From an uncultured Chlorobiaceae bacterium (GTDB taxonomy: Bacteria; Bacteroidota; Chlorobiia; Chlorobiales; Chlorobiaceae), in the NCBI GenBank assembly GCA_903822595.1, contig CAIJPS010000033.1:60524-124523 (forward strand): a stretch of 64,000 nucleotides of DNA, in the 5' to 3' direction. Of the stretch, positions 16,784-26,643 are shown one piece after another. Numbering within the stretch: the stretch's first letter is position 1; each line of letters starts with the position of its first letter. The notes under the pieces are model-generated. The model did not search any database, was not told the origin of the DNA, and worked only from the letters and a program-made list of their open reading frames with translations. The translations under genes and the position numbers were made by a program.

Positions 16784-17785
16784 ATGACCATCCAGAAAAA
16801 TATCGCAGCTCTTTTCAGTACCTGTTGCAGCAAGCCCCTTTCCATTACCAAAATACAGGGCGATGCTTCAAGCCGTCAATATTTCAGGGTTATTGGAACA
16901 ACAGGCTCTTCTGTTGCCTGTTATGATCCGGCATTAAACACGTCATCAGCCGAGGCCTACCCCTTTCTGGTACTGCACACCCTGTTATCCCGACACGCTA
17001 TTCCTGTTCCAGCCATCATGGCCATCGAGGCTGAAAAAAACATCATGCTTCTTGAAGACTGTGGTGATCTGCTCTTGCAAGACCTCTTCAATTCATCAAT
17101 ACAGCACACTCTTCCTGACCGGTACAGGGAGATTATCGATGTTCTTGTACAACTTCAGGCAATAAGCGGGCACAACAACCAGATTCCCTTCAGCATCAGT
17201 TTTGACAAGGAAAAACTCATGTTTGAATTTGATTTTTTTATCCAGTATGGCCTGCTCAACTACTTTGCACCGACATTCGAGGAGCACTTGATTGGAAGAT
17301 TACGTTATGAGTTTGAAACCATTGCAGAAATCCTTGTCAAGCCACAGCACTTTGTGCTGAACCACCGCGATTTTCACAGCCGGAATATTCTTATTCACCA
17401 GAACAAACCCGTAATTATTGACTTTCAGGATGCCCGCATGGGCCTGCCACAATACGACGCCGTATCGCTGATAAAAGATTCCTATGTCCGGCTTAACCCA
17501 TCACTGACTGATGAACTGAAAGCATACCACTACCACGCACTCCTGGGCAACGGGCTAACCAGCATGAGTTTTGATGAATACCTCTTTTATTTCGACATTG
17601 CAGCCTTTCAGCGCAACATCAAGGCAATAGGAACCTTTTGTTACCAAACCAGAATCGCAAAAAACAATGCCTTCGAGCACTCGATTGCACCGACACTGGC
17701 CTATATCCCCGATTATATTGAAGCAAGAGATGAACTGAAAAAAGCAGGAAAATTCTTGCAGACACTTTTTGAAGGAAACGACTGA
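16784..17785 (+). CDS. amgK: Sugar kinase of the aminoglycoside-phosphotransferase fold (AmgK-like MurNAc kinase)
   Basis: A 333-residue phosphotransferase. The N-lobe has GDASSRQYFRV, a typical AmgK start. The catalytic loop reads LNHRDFHSRNILI (H-x-D-x4-N), and the metal-binding segment IIDFQDARMGLPQYDAVSL matches the DFQDA-G-x-YD motif of AmgK. AmgK phosphorylates N-acetylmuramate or N-acetylglucosamine at C1 in cell-wall recycling. The next gene overlaps its stop (TGATGA) and encodes a MurU-like nucleotidyltransferase, the usual partner. In known bacteria the pair lets recycled MurNAc bypass de novo UDP-MurNAc synthesis. Confidence 0.88.
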   Translation: MTIQKNIAALFSTCCSKPLSITKIQGDASSRQYFRVIGTTGSSVACYDPALNTSSAEAYPFLVLHTLLSRHAIPVPAIMAIEAEKNIMLLEDCGDLLLQDLFNSSIQHTLPDRYREIIDVLVQLQAISGHNNQIPFSISFDKEKLMFEFDFFIQYGLLNYFAPTFEEHLIGRLRYEFETIAEILVKPQHFVLNHRDFHSRNILIHQNKPVIIDFQDARMGLPQYDAVSLIKDSYVRLNPSLTDELKAYHYHALLGNGLTSMSFDEYLFYFDIAAFQRNIKAIGTFCYQTRIAKNNAFEHSIAPTLAYIPDYIEARDELKKAGKFLQTLFEGND

Positions 17786-18726
17786 TGAAAGTATTTGTTC
17801 TTGCCGCCGGGCTCGGCACCCGTCTGACTCCTTTGACCGATCATACTCCGAAACCACTGATCCCTGTTTTCAATATCCCCAGCCTCTTCTATACCTTTTT
17901 TCTGCTAAAGCAAGCGGGAATAAAAGAGATTATCTGCAATATACACCATCATGGCAGGGCTGTCAGGCGGTTTATCGAATCAAGCGACATGTCGGGACTG
18001 ACAATCACGTTTTCAGAAGAGCCCGTAATTCTCGGTACAGGTGGCGGACTGAAAAAATGTGAAAAACTCTTTGGCGATGATGATTTTATTCTGGTCAACA
18101 GCGACATAATTACCGATATTGACTTCAGAGCGCTCATAGAGCAGCATCAGCAAACTGGTCGTCCAGGTACCCTTACCCTTTTTGAGACACCAGAAGCACC
18201 AACTATAGGATATGTTGGCGTTGAGAATGGTCTGGTAAAAGACTTCAGGAACCTGCGCAGTACAGGCCTTGTCTCTTCGTTCATCTACACGGGAGCGGCA
18301 ATTCTCAGTCCAAAAATCTTCCGTTTTATGAAAGCAGAATTTTCGGGGATTGTTGACACGGGCTTTACGGGACTGATCGATAACGGCGGGTTAAGCTTCT
18401 ACCATCACAAGGGAATCTGGATGGATATTGGAACCATGCAAAACTACTGGCTGGCAAATATTGAGAGAAGCGCCGTCATGGAAGATCTGGCCATACCCAT
18501 GAAACTGGCATTGGGCATCTCTCCGCATTCGATCTCTCCCGATGCCTTCATCAGCTCCGATGCCATACTCTCCCGTTCCATCATCGGCAGGGGATGCTCC
18601 ATCGGCAGAGCATGTACCATCAGGAATTCTGTCCTGCTGCCAGGAGTAAAGGTCAAGCATGGAAGCACCATTAACAATGCCGTTGTCGACCCCTACAGTA
18701 TCACAATCATGGAGAATCTGAAATAA
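17785..18726 (+). CDS. murU: Sugar-1-phosphate nucleotidyltransferase (MurU-like)
   Basis: 313 residues. The N-terminal Rossmann-like domain opens VLAAGLGTRLTPLTDHTPKP, the nucleotide-binding signature, with the Lys that contacts the sugar phosphate. LVNSDIITD carries the metal-binding Asp. After about residue 240 a short left-handed beta-helix begins (ILSRSIIGRGCSIGRACTI). Classical MurU of Pseudomonas is about 223 residues and lacks that tail, so this is a longer variant closer in build to GlmU/mannose-1-phosphate guanylyltransferases. Given the AmgK neighbour, I infer MurNAc-1-phosphate uridylyltransferase; other hexose-1-phosphates cannot be excluded. Confidence 0.82.
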   Translation: MKVFVLAAGLGTRLTPLTDHTPKPLIPVFNIPSLFYTFFLLKQAGIKEIICNIHHHGRAVRRFIESSDMSGLTITFSEEPVILGTGGGLKKCEKLFGDDDFILVNSDIITDIDFRALIEQHQQTGRPGTLTLFETPEAPTIGYVGVENGLVKDFRNLRSTGLVSSFIYTGAAILSPKIFRFMKAEFSGIVDTGFTGLIDNGGLSFYHHKGIWMDIGTMQNYWLANIERSAVMEDLAIPMKLALGISPHSISPDAFISSDAILSRSIIGRGCSIGRACTIRNSVLLPGVKVKHGSTINNAVVDPYSITIMENLK

Positions 18727-18740
18727 AAGAGGAACAACAG

Positions 18741-19904
18741 ATGGTAGCAACAGGGCTGGAGATCCTGCTCAGAAAATGTGAGCGCTTTCAAAACAGGAAC
18801 ATCGGACTGATCACCAATCAGAGCTCCGTAACCCCTTATCTGCAATACTCATGGAACATACTGAGGGAGAGGGGAGTACAGATTAAAATGATTTTTTCTC
18901 CTGAACACGGCCTCTTCGCAACCGAGCAGGACCAGATTGCCGTTAACTGCCAACCGGTACCGGGCTGTGAAGTGGTCAGTCTCTACGGCGACTCTCCGGA
19001 TTCACTCCTTCCCGATAAGACACTTCTCGACAATCTCGACCTGATTCTGTTCGACATTCAGGATGTCGGTTCCCGTTATTACACCTATATAAATACCCTT
19101 GCACTCTTTATGGAAGCAGTGTCAGGCATGGATATCGAAATAATGGTACTCGACCGACCGAACCCCCTGGGAGGAACCATTGTCGAGGGGCCATTGCTCG
19201 ACCCGGCATTCCGCTCCTTTGTCGGTATTTTTCCAGTCCCCGTACGGCACGGTATGACGGCCGGTGAGCTGGCTCTCCTCTACCGCGATATCAAAAAACT
19301 TGATATTCATCTCAGCATCATAAAAATGGAAGGGTGGAAACGCTCCATGCTATTTGCGGAAACAGGCCTGCCATGGATTCCTCCCTCCCCAAATATGCCG
19401 ACTTTTGAAACGGCTGAAGTGTATCCCGGTATGTGCCTGTTTGAAGGAATCAATGCTTCTGAAGGAAGGGGTACGACAACTCCGTTCCAGCTTTCCGGAG
19501 CACCATTCGTCAACCCGTACGACCTTGCTGAACGCTGCCGGGAATACGACCTCGAAGGAGTTCTCTTTCGCCCGGTATGGTTCAAACCAACCTTTCACAA
19601 GTTCTGCGGAGAAGTTATCGGTGGTATCTGGCTGCACGTGACTGACCACTCCCGCTTTCGTTCCTTCGCCACCGGAGTAGCCATGACTGCTGCGATCCAT
19701 GAACTCTATGCGGAACACCTGCAGTTTTTAAACGGCGTTTACGAATTCAATGATACCATACCAGCCTTCGACTTGCTTATTGGAAGTGCCGGCATCCGTC
19801 GCTCCATACTGAATGGTTCCGATGTCGGTACCATTCTATCGTCATGGGAGCATGACGAAGCTGAATTCTTTAAAATCAAGCAGAATTTTCACCTGTACGA
19901 ATAG
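18741..19904 (+). CDS. namZ: DUF1343 exo-beta-N-acetylmuramidase (NamZ-like)
   Basis: 387 residues of the DUF1343 family, whose characterised member NamZ removes MurNAc from non-reducing ends of peptidoglycan fragments. Motifs include GLITNQSSVT, FSPEHGLF, LFDIQDVGSRYYTYI, LDRPNPLGG, VEGPLL and RHGMTAGELA. The protein begins directly with the mature-type sequence (MVATGLEILLRKCERF) and shows no signal peptide. It would therefore act in the cytoplasm unless the start is wrong, but no upstream in-frame extension with a signal is apparent in the 14-nt gap after murU. It would feed MurNAc to AmgK/MurU. Confidence 0.87.
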   Translation: MVATGLEILLRKCERFQNRNIGLITNQSSVTPYLQYSWNILRERGVQIKMIFSPEHGLFATEQDQIAVNCQPVPGCEVVSLYGDSPDSLLPDKTLLDNLDLILFDIQDVGSRYYTYINTLALFMEAVSGMDIEIMVLDRPNPLGGTIVEGPLLDPAFRSFVGIFPVPVRHGMTAGELALLYRDIKKLDIHLSIIKMEGWKRSMLFAETGLPWIPPSPNMPTFETAEVYPGMCLFEGINASEGRGTTTPFQLSGAPFVNPYDLAERCREYDLEGVLFRPVWFKPTFHKFCGEVIGGIWLHVTDHSRFRSFATGVAMTAAIHELYAEHLQFLNGVYEFNDTIPAFDLLIGSAGIRRSILNGSDVGTILSSWEHDEAEFFKIKQNFHLYE

Positions 19905-19963
19905 CATAATAATTCATAAGCCCCATAATCGATACCATTTATCAACAACCCCTGAACCAACTC

Positions 19964-21367
19964 ATGCAGACTATCGATCTTGCCATCATCATTCTGTTTC
20001 TGGCCGGCAATACCCTCTTCGGTCTCTGGCATGGCAAAAGCAATAAAAGTACCCGTGACTATTTCATTGGCGGGCACAGGCTTCCATGGATTGTTTCAAT
20101 GCTCTCCATTGTCGCCTCAGAAACCTCGGTACTGACCTTTGTCAGCGTTCCCGGTCTTGCCTTCCGGGGCGACTGGAGCTTCCTGCAGCTTGCCATGGGC
20201 TATATCATCGGCAGGATTCTTGTCAGCTTTGTGCTCCTGCCGATGTATTTCAAGCATGGTGTCAGCTCTATCTATGAAATCATCGGTATCCGTTTCGGCC
20301 CGGGTATGCAGAAGCTTGCAGCCGTCATTTTTCTGGTTACCAGAACTCTTGGCGATGCCATCAGGTTTCTGGCTGCCGGAGTTATTGTGCAGGTGGTCAC
20401 CGGCTGGTCCCTGCCGCAGTCAGTCATGATTATCGGTGTTGTCACCCTTGTCTACACCCTGTCAGGCGGCATCAAGGCTGTGGTCTGGCTCGAAAGCTTT
20501 CAGTTTGCTCTTTATCTTCTCGGCGGCATTCTCTCCATCATTTTCCTGCTTCAAAGCATCAACATGGGTATCCCCGAGATAGTGGCCTCGCTTGCAAACG
20601 CCGGCAAACTCAAGATCATCAATCCAGACCCTGATATTTTAACCAAACCGTTCGCTTTTTTCAGCGCATTTATCGGAGGCATCCTGCTTTCACTCTCTTC
20701 GCACGGAGTCGACCATATGATGGTACAACGCGTTCTCGGCTGCAAAGATCTCGGATCAGCAAAAAAAGCCATGATAGGGAGCGGCATTTTTGTTTTTTTC
20801 CAGTTTTCAGTCTTTCTTCTCGTTGGCTCTCTGCTCTCTGTCTTCATGCAAGGCGCACAACTTGAAAAAGACCGTGAATTTGCCTTTTTTATTGTTCACT
20901 ATCTTCCGACGGGATTGAAAGGATTACTGATTGCCGGCGTCCTGTCAGCAGCAATGTCTACGCACAGTTCAGCAATCAATGCCCTCGCATCCTCAACCGT
21001 AAACGATATTCTGGGCGGAAAAAGCTCTCTTGGTTCGTCACGGCTGATCAGTCTCGGCTGGGCGATCCTGCTTATCATCATTGCACTCACCTTTGATGCC
21101 GGGGACAAGGCCATCATCATGGTTGGGCTTGAAATTGCATCCTTCACCTATGGCGGCCTTCTGGGCCTCTTTCTCCTCTCAAAAAGCAAAAGAGCTTTTC
21201 ATCCGGCAAGTCTTGGTTTCGGGCTTGTTGCCAGCATGGGCATCGTCTTTCTCCTTAAATTTTTCGGGCTGGCATGGACCTGGTATATCACCGTTTCGGT
21301 TTTGGTAAATCTACTGGTAACCACAGGTATAGATCTGACCTTCTTCAAAAAAAAGATTGAACTTTAA
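19964..21367 (+). CDS. Sodium:solute symporter family transporter
   Basis: A 467-residue polytopic membrane protein of the SSS family, with about 13 hydrophobic helices. Early motifs LAIIILFLAGNTLFGLWHGK, DYFIGGHRLPW and VASETSVLTF are typical. A later block LIAGVLSAAMSTHSSAINALASS is the conserved TM8 region holding Na+ ligands in the family. It follows namZ by 59 bp on the same strand. Na+-driven uptake of a peptidoglycan-derived sugar (MurNAc or a MurNAc-containing fragment) is the most economical guess from context. The substrate is not shown by sequence. Confidence 0.88.
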   Translation: MQTIDLAIIILFLAGNTLFGLWHGKSNKSTRDYFIGGHRLPWIVSMLSIVASETSVLTFVSVPGLAFRGDWSFLQLAMGYIIGRILVSFVLLPMYFKHGVSSIYEIIGIRFGPGMQKLAAVIFLVTRTLGDAIRFLAAGVIVQVVTGWSLPQSVMIIGVVTLVYTLSGGIKAVVWLESFQFALYLLGGILSIIFLLQSINMGIPEIVASLANAGKLKIINPDPDILTKPFAFFSAFIGGILLSLSSHGVDHMMVQRVLGCKDLGSAKKAMIGSGIFVFFQFSVFLLVGSLLSVFMQGAQLEKDREFAFFIVHYLPTGLKGLLIAGVLSAAMSTHSSAINALASSTVNDILGGKSSLGSSRLISLGWAILLIIIALTFDAGDKAIIMVGLEIASFTYGGLLGLFLLSKSKRAFHPASLGFGLVASMGIVFLLKFFGLAWTWYITVSVLVNLLVTTGIDLTFFKKKIEL

Positions 21368-21523
21368 CGCACAAGAACCTTTTTATCACAAAAACAGCTA
21401 TCTTCCCTGAAGCAGATGAGCACAAAGCAAACCAGGAATTCCGCTTCAGCCAGAAATCTTCGCATCTTTCTTCTTTTTAACATAATACCGAATGTAACGA
21501 GACGTCTGAACCGATAACGCATC

Positions 21524-24500
21524 ATGCAACCAGAGAGACCAGAATCACACATCGAGCAGGAACAACTGCAAACGGAAAATACTGCTCTCAGAAAGAGGCT
21601 TCATGACCTTGAACAGAAGGCCTCCGCTCTTGAAGTATCAAACCGAACGCTCGAGATGGTTGTGGAAGGAACACAGGCTGGATACTGGGACTGGAATATC
21701 AAGACGGGAGAATTGACCATCAATGCCGAGTGGGCCTCCATGGTCGGCTACAGCCTTGAGGAGCTTCAACCGATAACCATCAACACCTGGATAACGCTCT
21801 GTCATCCGGATGATATACCCCTCTCCAACCAACTGCTTGAAGAGCATTTTGCAGGTAACACAACGGCTTATGAACTCGAACTCCGGATGCGTCACAAACT
21901 TGGCCACTGGATCTGGATACTTGACCGGGGAAAGATCTTCGAGCGCGACACGAACGGCCAGCCACTCCGCATGGTCGGCGCCCATCAGGATGTCAGCGCA
22001 CGAAAAAAACTCGAACAGTCGCGTGCTCACAGTACCGCATTCAAACATCTCATAACCGCCCTCTCAAATCAATTCATCAGTCTGCCCTTTGAGCACATTG
22101 ATGCCATGATCAAGAACACGCTGCAACTCATCGGTGAATTTGTCGAGGCAGACCGGAGCTACGTTTTCCAGTTCCGTAACGATTTTCATCTGATAGACAA
22201 TACCCATGAATGGTGTGCAGAAGGCATTAAACCGGAGATTGATTCACTTCAAGAACTTGAAACCAGCAACTTCCCCTGGTGGATGGAGCAGATCAGAAAC
22301 GACAGGATTATTCATATTCCCCGGATCACCGATATGGGAACGGAAGCATCGGCCGAAAAAGAGCTCCTTGAAGCCCAGAATATCAAATCGCTTATTGTCA
22401 TTCCACTGGTCACAGGGCCACTCCCTTTCGGTTATATCGGTTGTGATGCTGTAAGAGAAGAAAAAGAGTGGCAACCAGAAACTATCTCCATTTTAAAGCT
22501 CGCAGGAGGCGTCATAGCCAATGCACTGCAACGCAAGCAGATTGAACACTTTATCCAGGAAGAGCTGGATCTTGCCATTAAACTCAACCGATCATCGTCC
22601 GTCCATGAAACCCTGCAAATTTGCCTTCATGCAGCAATTTCTGCTTCCGGACTGGATTGCGGAGGAATTTATCTGGTCAACAAACACGATAAAACAATCA
22701 CCCTTACCATTCATGAAGGGTTACCGCAGCCCTTCATCAATCACTCTGAATCATACAGCTTCGATTCCCAAAATGCCAGGTTGATCCTGAAAGGAAAACC
22801 CGTATATCACAGCTTCAAGGAACTTGGCATAACAAAAAAAAGTATTCTCCGTACCGAACAACTGAAAGCCATTGCCATCCTCCCGATAACCTATAGAGGA
22901 GAGGTCATTGCATGCCTCAATGTCGCATCGCACACGCTGACGGATGTGCCGGAATTTTCACGGAAAGGGCTCGAAACCATTACCTCACACATCGGATCGG
23001 CCATCATGCAGGCGCGTCAGGAAGAGGCAATTGCTGAAGCAAAAAGTAACCTCGAATCGCTGTTCGACACCATTGATGACTTTCTCTTCATCGTAAACAT
23101 GGACGGCAATATCATTCACATGAATGCCGCTGTCAGAAAAAGACTGGGATACTCTGCAGAGTCGATCTTCAATAAACATGTGCTTTATTTTCACCCCGAA
23201 GAGCAGTGGGATACCGCACAAAAGAATATTGAAGGGATGCTTGCCGGAAACACCAAGGCCTGTCATGTCCCGTTAATAACAAGTTCCGGAAACCTGATCC
23301 CCGTCGAAACAAAAATTACAAGGGGACTCTGGAACAACAAGCCTGTTCTATTCGGCATCAGCCGTGACTTTTCGGAACGTCTCCTGTCAGAAAAAACCCT
23401 GAGAGAGAGTGAAAAACGGTTCCGTGAGCTAACCGAACTCCTGCCGCTGACACTCTTTGAGACCGATATAACAGGCAAGGTGACCTATGCCAACGCCAAA
23501 TGCCTCGATGTTTTTGGCTATACTCCTGCTGATGTCACAAAAACAAGATTTTTTGCCATGGATTTCTGTATTCCGCAGGATGCAGAAAAGGCACGGCTTC
23601 ATTTGAAAGCCATAAAAAAAGGGCTCAATATTTCCGAGGAGTACACGGCTCTCAGAAAAGACGGAAGCACCTTCCCTTCTCAGGTATACAGCTTGCCGAT
23701 CGTTCAGAACGGTGTAGTAAAGGGAATTCGGGGCCTCGTTGTCGACCTTACTGAACTGAAAAAAGCAGAGCAGCTCTTAAGAACCACTGAGGTTCAAAAA
23801 AGGATTGTCGAGGAGTTCCAGGCCTTGATCGACAATATTCCGGGAGCTGTCTATCAAACCAATGAGGAGGGCACAACAACCATGCTCTCCATGATGGACT
23901 CTTTACTGTACGACTATACCAGGGAAGAATTTGAACATGAACTGTTTGAAACCGGGACCATAATCCACCCGGAAGACCTGGATGCAGTTTCTGCGTCAAA
24001 CCAGAGCCTCAGAGCATCCAAAACATCCCAAGCTCTTTTTTATCGCATTATGATGAAAAACGGTTCCATCAGGTGGCTCGAAGACCGAAGAACGTCCGTT
24101 TTTTCACCCGATGGCATATTCACCGGAATCGACGGCATTCTGTTTGACGTCACCGAACGCATCATAGCACAAAAGGAGCACCTGGAACTGGAATCAAATC
24201 TCCGCAGAACACAGCGTCTTGAAACCATCGGAACACTCGCTGGCGGTATTGCGCATGATTTTAACAATATCCTCACACCGATCCTTGGATACGCCGAAAT
24301 GGGAGTGCTCAGCCCGACCAACGATGAGTTTCAACAGGAATATTTCAGCGAAATCATCAAGGCCGCTGAACGCGCCAAAAATCTTGTTGCACAAATCCTG
24401 ACATTCAGCATGGCCCAAGAGAGTACTCCGGATATTGTCAGCGTGCAGGAAATTGTTGATGAGGCGCTCAAACTTCTCCGTCCATCAATACCCTCAACCA

Positions 24501-25348
24501 TCACCATTGAAAAACAGCTTGATAACTCCTGTCGCAATATACTTGCCGATCCATCACAAATTCATCAAGTCATCGTCAATCTCTGCATCAATGCATTCCA
24601 GGCAATGGAAAAATCTGGCGGCTTGCTGACAATTAAACTCGAAGAGATCATTCTTGACACCGACCAGCACAAAAGACTTCCGACACTTCACGCGGAATGC
24701 TACGTGAAGCTCAGCATTTCCGATACAGGAACAGGTATGGATGAGAGTACCATAGAGCGCATATTCGAGCCATTCTTTACCACCAAATCTGTCAATAAAG
24801 GTACCGGTCTCGGCCTTTCCGTTGTTCATGGCATTATTACAAGCTTTGAAGGAGAGGTTACCGTTGACAGTCAATCAGAGAAAGGTACCACCTTCAATAT
24901 CTATCTTCCGGTCATCAACGAAGAGGCCGTTAAAGCACCCATATCAGCAGGCGAATCCTGTACAAAAGGATATGGCAGCATCCTCTTTGTTGACGATGAA
25001 CCGACGGTGCTCAAGATGATGACGATGATGATCACAAAACTCGGGTTCAAAATAGAGGCAATGTGCTCGCCCCTGCAGGCTCTTGAACGGTTTCGGCAGA
25101 ACCCCGAACACTTCGACCTTATCATCACCGATCTGACCATGCCTGAAATGACCGGCATTGAACTGGTCGATGAGATCCACAAAACCAGCCCCCATCTGCC
25201 AGTGATCCTGATGACCGGATATGGCAAGGAGATGCAGCCAGCCATTCCCCTGAATCATTACGGCATCTGCAAATACCTGAAAAAACCGGTCAAACTCGTA
25301 GAGATGGCGGCAACAATCAATGATGTAATTTTTGGAAACATTACCTAA
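21524..25348 (+). CDS. Multi-PAS/GAF hybrid sensor histidine kinase
   Basis: A 1274-residue soluble hybrid kinase. After a short coiled coil the order is PAS (about 43-165), GAF (168-345), GAF (350-505), PAS (508-625), PAS (631-750), PAS (765-880), HisKA (885-950, phospho-His911 in GGIAHDFNN), HATPase (N-box near 1011, G-box ISDTGTGMD near 1065) and a receiver (1151-1270, Asp1203 in ITDLTMPEM). No transmembrane segment is seen, so it should sense cytoplasmic signals such as redox, ligand or light. A single-domain response regulator follows 5 nt downstream, giving two receivers for the kinase. The signal is unknown. Confidence 0.94.
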   Translation: MQPERPESHIEQEQLQTENTALRKRLHDLEQKASALEVSNRTLEMVVEGTQAGYWDWNIKTGELTINAEWASMVGYSLEELQPITINTWITLCHPDDIPLSNQLLEEHFAGNTTAYELELRMRHKLGHWIWILDRGKIFERDTNGQPLRMVGAHQDVSARKKLEQSRAHSTAFKHLITALSNQFISLPFEHIDAMIKNTLQLIGEFVEADRSYVFQFRNDFHLIDNTHEWCAEGIKPEIDSLQELETSNFPWWMEQIRNDRIIHIPRITDMGTEASAEKELLEAQNIKSLIVIPLVTGPLPFGYIGCDAVREEKEWQPETISILKLAGGVIANALQRKQIEHFIQEELDLAIKLNRSSSVHETLQICLHAAISASGLDCGGIYLVNKHDKTITLTIHEGLPQPFINHSESYSFDSQNARLILKGKPVYHSFKELGITKKSILRTEQLKAIAILPITYRGEVIACLNVASHTLTDVPEFSRKGLETITSHIGSAIMQARQEEAIAEAKSNLESLFDTIDDFLFIVNMDGNIIHMNAAVRKRLGYSAESIFNKHVLYFHPEEQWDTAQKNIEGMLAGNTKACHVPLITSSGNLIPVETKITRGLWNNKPVLFGISRDFSERLLSEKTLRESEKRFRELTELLPLTLFETDITGKVTYANAKCLDVFGYTPADVTKTRFFAMDFCIPQDAEKARLHLKAIKKGLNISEEYTALRKDGSTFPSQVYSLPIVQNGVVKGIRGLVVDLTELKKAEQLLRTTEVQKRIVEEFQALIDNIPGAVYQTNEEGTTTMLSMMDSLLYDYTREEFEHELFETGTIIHPEDLDAVSASNQSLRASKTSQALFYRIMMKNGSIRWLEDRRTSVFSPDGIFTGIDGILFDVTERIIAQKEHLELESNLRRTQRLETIGTLAGGIAHDFNNILTPILGYAEMGVLSPTNDEFQQEYFSEIIKAAERAKNLVAQILTFSMAQESTPDIVSVQEIVDEALKLLRPSIPSTITIEKQLDNSCRNILADPSQIHQVIVNLCINAFQAMEKSGGLLTIKLEEIILDTDQHKRLPTLHAECYVKLSISDTGTGMDESTIERIFEPFFTTKSVNKGTGLGLSVVHGIITSFEGEVTVDSQSEKGTTFNIYLPVINEEAVKAPISAGESCTKGYGSILFVDDEPTVLKMMTMMITKLGFKIEAMCSPLQALERFRQNPEHFDLIITDLTMPEMTGIELVDEIHKTSPHLPVILMTGYGKEMQPAIPLNHYGICKYLKKPVKLVEMAATINDVIFGNIT

Positions 25349-25353
25349 CCCTT

Positions 25354-25713
25354 ATGAAAATTCTTGTTATCGACGATGATGCGGCTGTCAGAAAATTTAT
25401 CAGCATGATACTGCAGAGAAAAAAACATACCGTTGTAGAGGCTGACAATGGCAAAAGCGGCCTCCTGCTTTTGCGGGAGCATCGGGACATTTCCGTGATG
25501 ATCACCGACCTCATCATGCCCGAAAAGGAAGGAATTGAAACTATTATTGAAGTAAAGCAACAGTACCCCTCAATAAAAATCATAGCAATCTCGGGCGGCG
25601 GAAAAGTCAGCCCTGAAAACTACCTCGTCATAGCCGATGCTCTCGGGGCAAACACCACCCTGAAAAAGCCATTCAGTGGTCAGGAACTGATACAAGCCAT
25701 TGAAAATCTCTGA
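25354..25713 (+). CDS. Single-domain response regulator
   Basis: 119 residues forming one receiver domain: acidic pocket VIDDDAAVRKF, phospho-acceptor Asp52 in MITDLIMPEK, and the conserved Lys in TLKKPF. There is no output domain, so it works by protein interaction or phosphorelay. It is 5 nt after the hybrid kinase gene and is surely co-transcribed. Likely an extra phosphate acceptor for that kinase. Confidence 0.93.
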   Translation: MKILVIDDDAAVRKFISMILQRKKHTVVEADNGKSGLLLLREHRDISVMITDLIMPEKEGIETIIEVKQQYPSIKIIAISGGGKVSPENYLVIADALGANTTLKKPFSGQELIQAIENL

Positions 25714-25752
25714 TAAAGATCCCGAGCCAGAAGAGATCGGGTACTGAACGAA

Positions 25753-26457
25753 CTACTGCGGAAGTAAATCATAGTAGTGTTCCAGACCCGACTGCTCTTT
25801 CTCACTCTCATTGACTACTTCAAAGGTTTTGTTTTTTGCCTTTTCAACCCATAGGGCCACCACCAGGAGCTCAGCAACATCAGAGCGGTTGATCCAGCCG
25901 CTCCACAACCTGTCACCGGTATCAACATGAAGCTTATGGCACAACGGTTCGCCATCTTTCAAGCCGCCAGGCCTGACAATGGTATAGGAGAGTGGCCCTT
26001 TTGAAAATACCTCCCGCACATGCTCTTCTGCCTCCCATTTTTTCAACAACACACCATTAAAGAGATTCAGCGGATGATACCACTTTGTAACGGCAAGAGA
26101 GCTGACAAGCCCGAAATGCTTTACCCCGGCTTTTACCGCCTCATCGACAAGCCTCTTCACCCCATCCCGATCCACATCGGACGGTGATGACTCACCTGAA
26201 TACGAGCTGGAGCCCAGCGCAGAGATAACCGCATCACAACCCTTGACAGCACGGGCAACATCAGATACACTTTGAATCTTGCCAGAAACAATTTCAACGC
26301 TCTCACCAAACAAACCCAGTGCTTTCTCCCTGTCCCTCGAAAAAACTCTTACCTTGACACCATAATGCAGAAGTCTTTTAACCACCCACTGCCCGCATCG
26401 CCCTGTCGCCCCGGCCACAAGAACTTTTCCGTTGTACACCTTTTTGCTCTCCATCAC
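25753..26457 (-). CDS. NAD(P)-binding atypical short-chain dehydrogenase (NmrA/Tic62-like)
   Basis: 234 residues with an N-terminal dinucleotide-binding motif VLVAGATGRCGQWVVKRLL (G-x-x-G-x-x-G). DAVISALGSS and a Tyr-poor active site (LVSSLAVTKWYHP) place it among atypical SDRs. A late block YTIVRPGGLKDGEP is typical of Tic62/NmrA-like proteins common in phototrophs. Many of these bind NAD(P)H as sensors rather than as enzymes. Start Met1 or Met2 is uncertain. It converges on the response regulator gene with a 39-bp gap. Confidence 0.87.
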   Translation of the reverse strand: MMESKKVYNGKVLVAGATGRCGQWVVKRLLHYGVKVRVFSRDREKALGLFGESVEIVSGKIQSVSDVARAVKGCDAVISALGSSSYSGESSPSDVDRDGVKRLVDEAVKAGVKHFGLVSSLAVTKWYHPLNLFNGVLLKKWEAEEHVREVFSKGPLSYTIVRPGGLKDGEPLCHKLHVDTGDRLWSGWINRSDVAELLVVALWVEKAKNKTFEVVNESEKEQSGLEHYYDLLPQ

Positions 26458-26643
26458 ACATCCTTCAGAAAATTAAAAATAACTTATTGTTTGGTAATGC
26501 ATTACTATATGAACAACAGATGATTGCAAGAAAGTTTCTTTACATAGCAGGAAATTCATTAATTTCTGCAAAACTATCAATCTTTCGCTCTTGGGGATAA
26601 GGAAGAGGGAAAAGAGTGCAAGCAACCCATCATCAACACCGTC

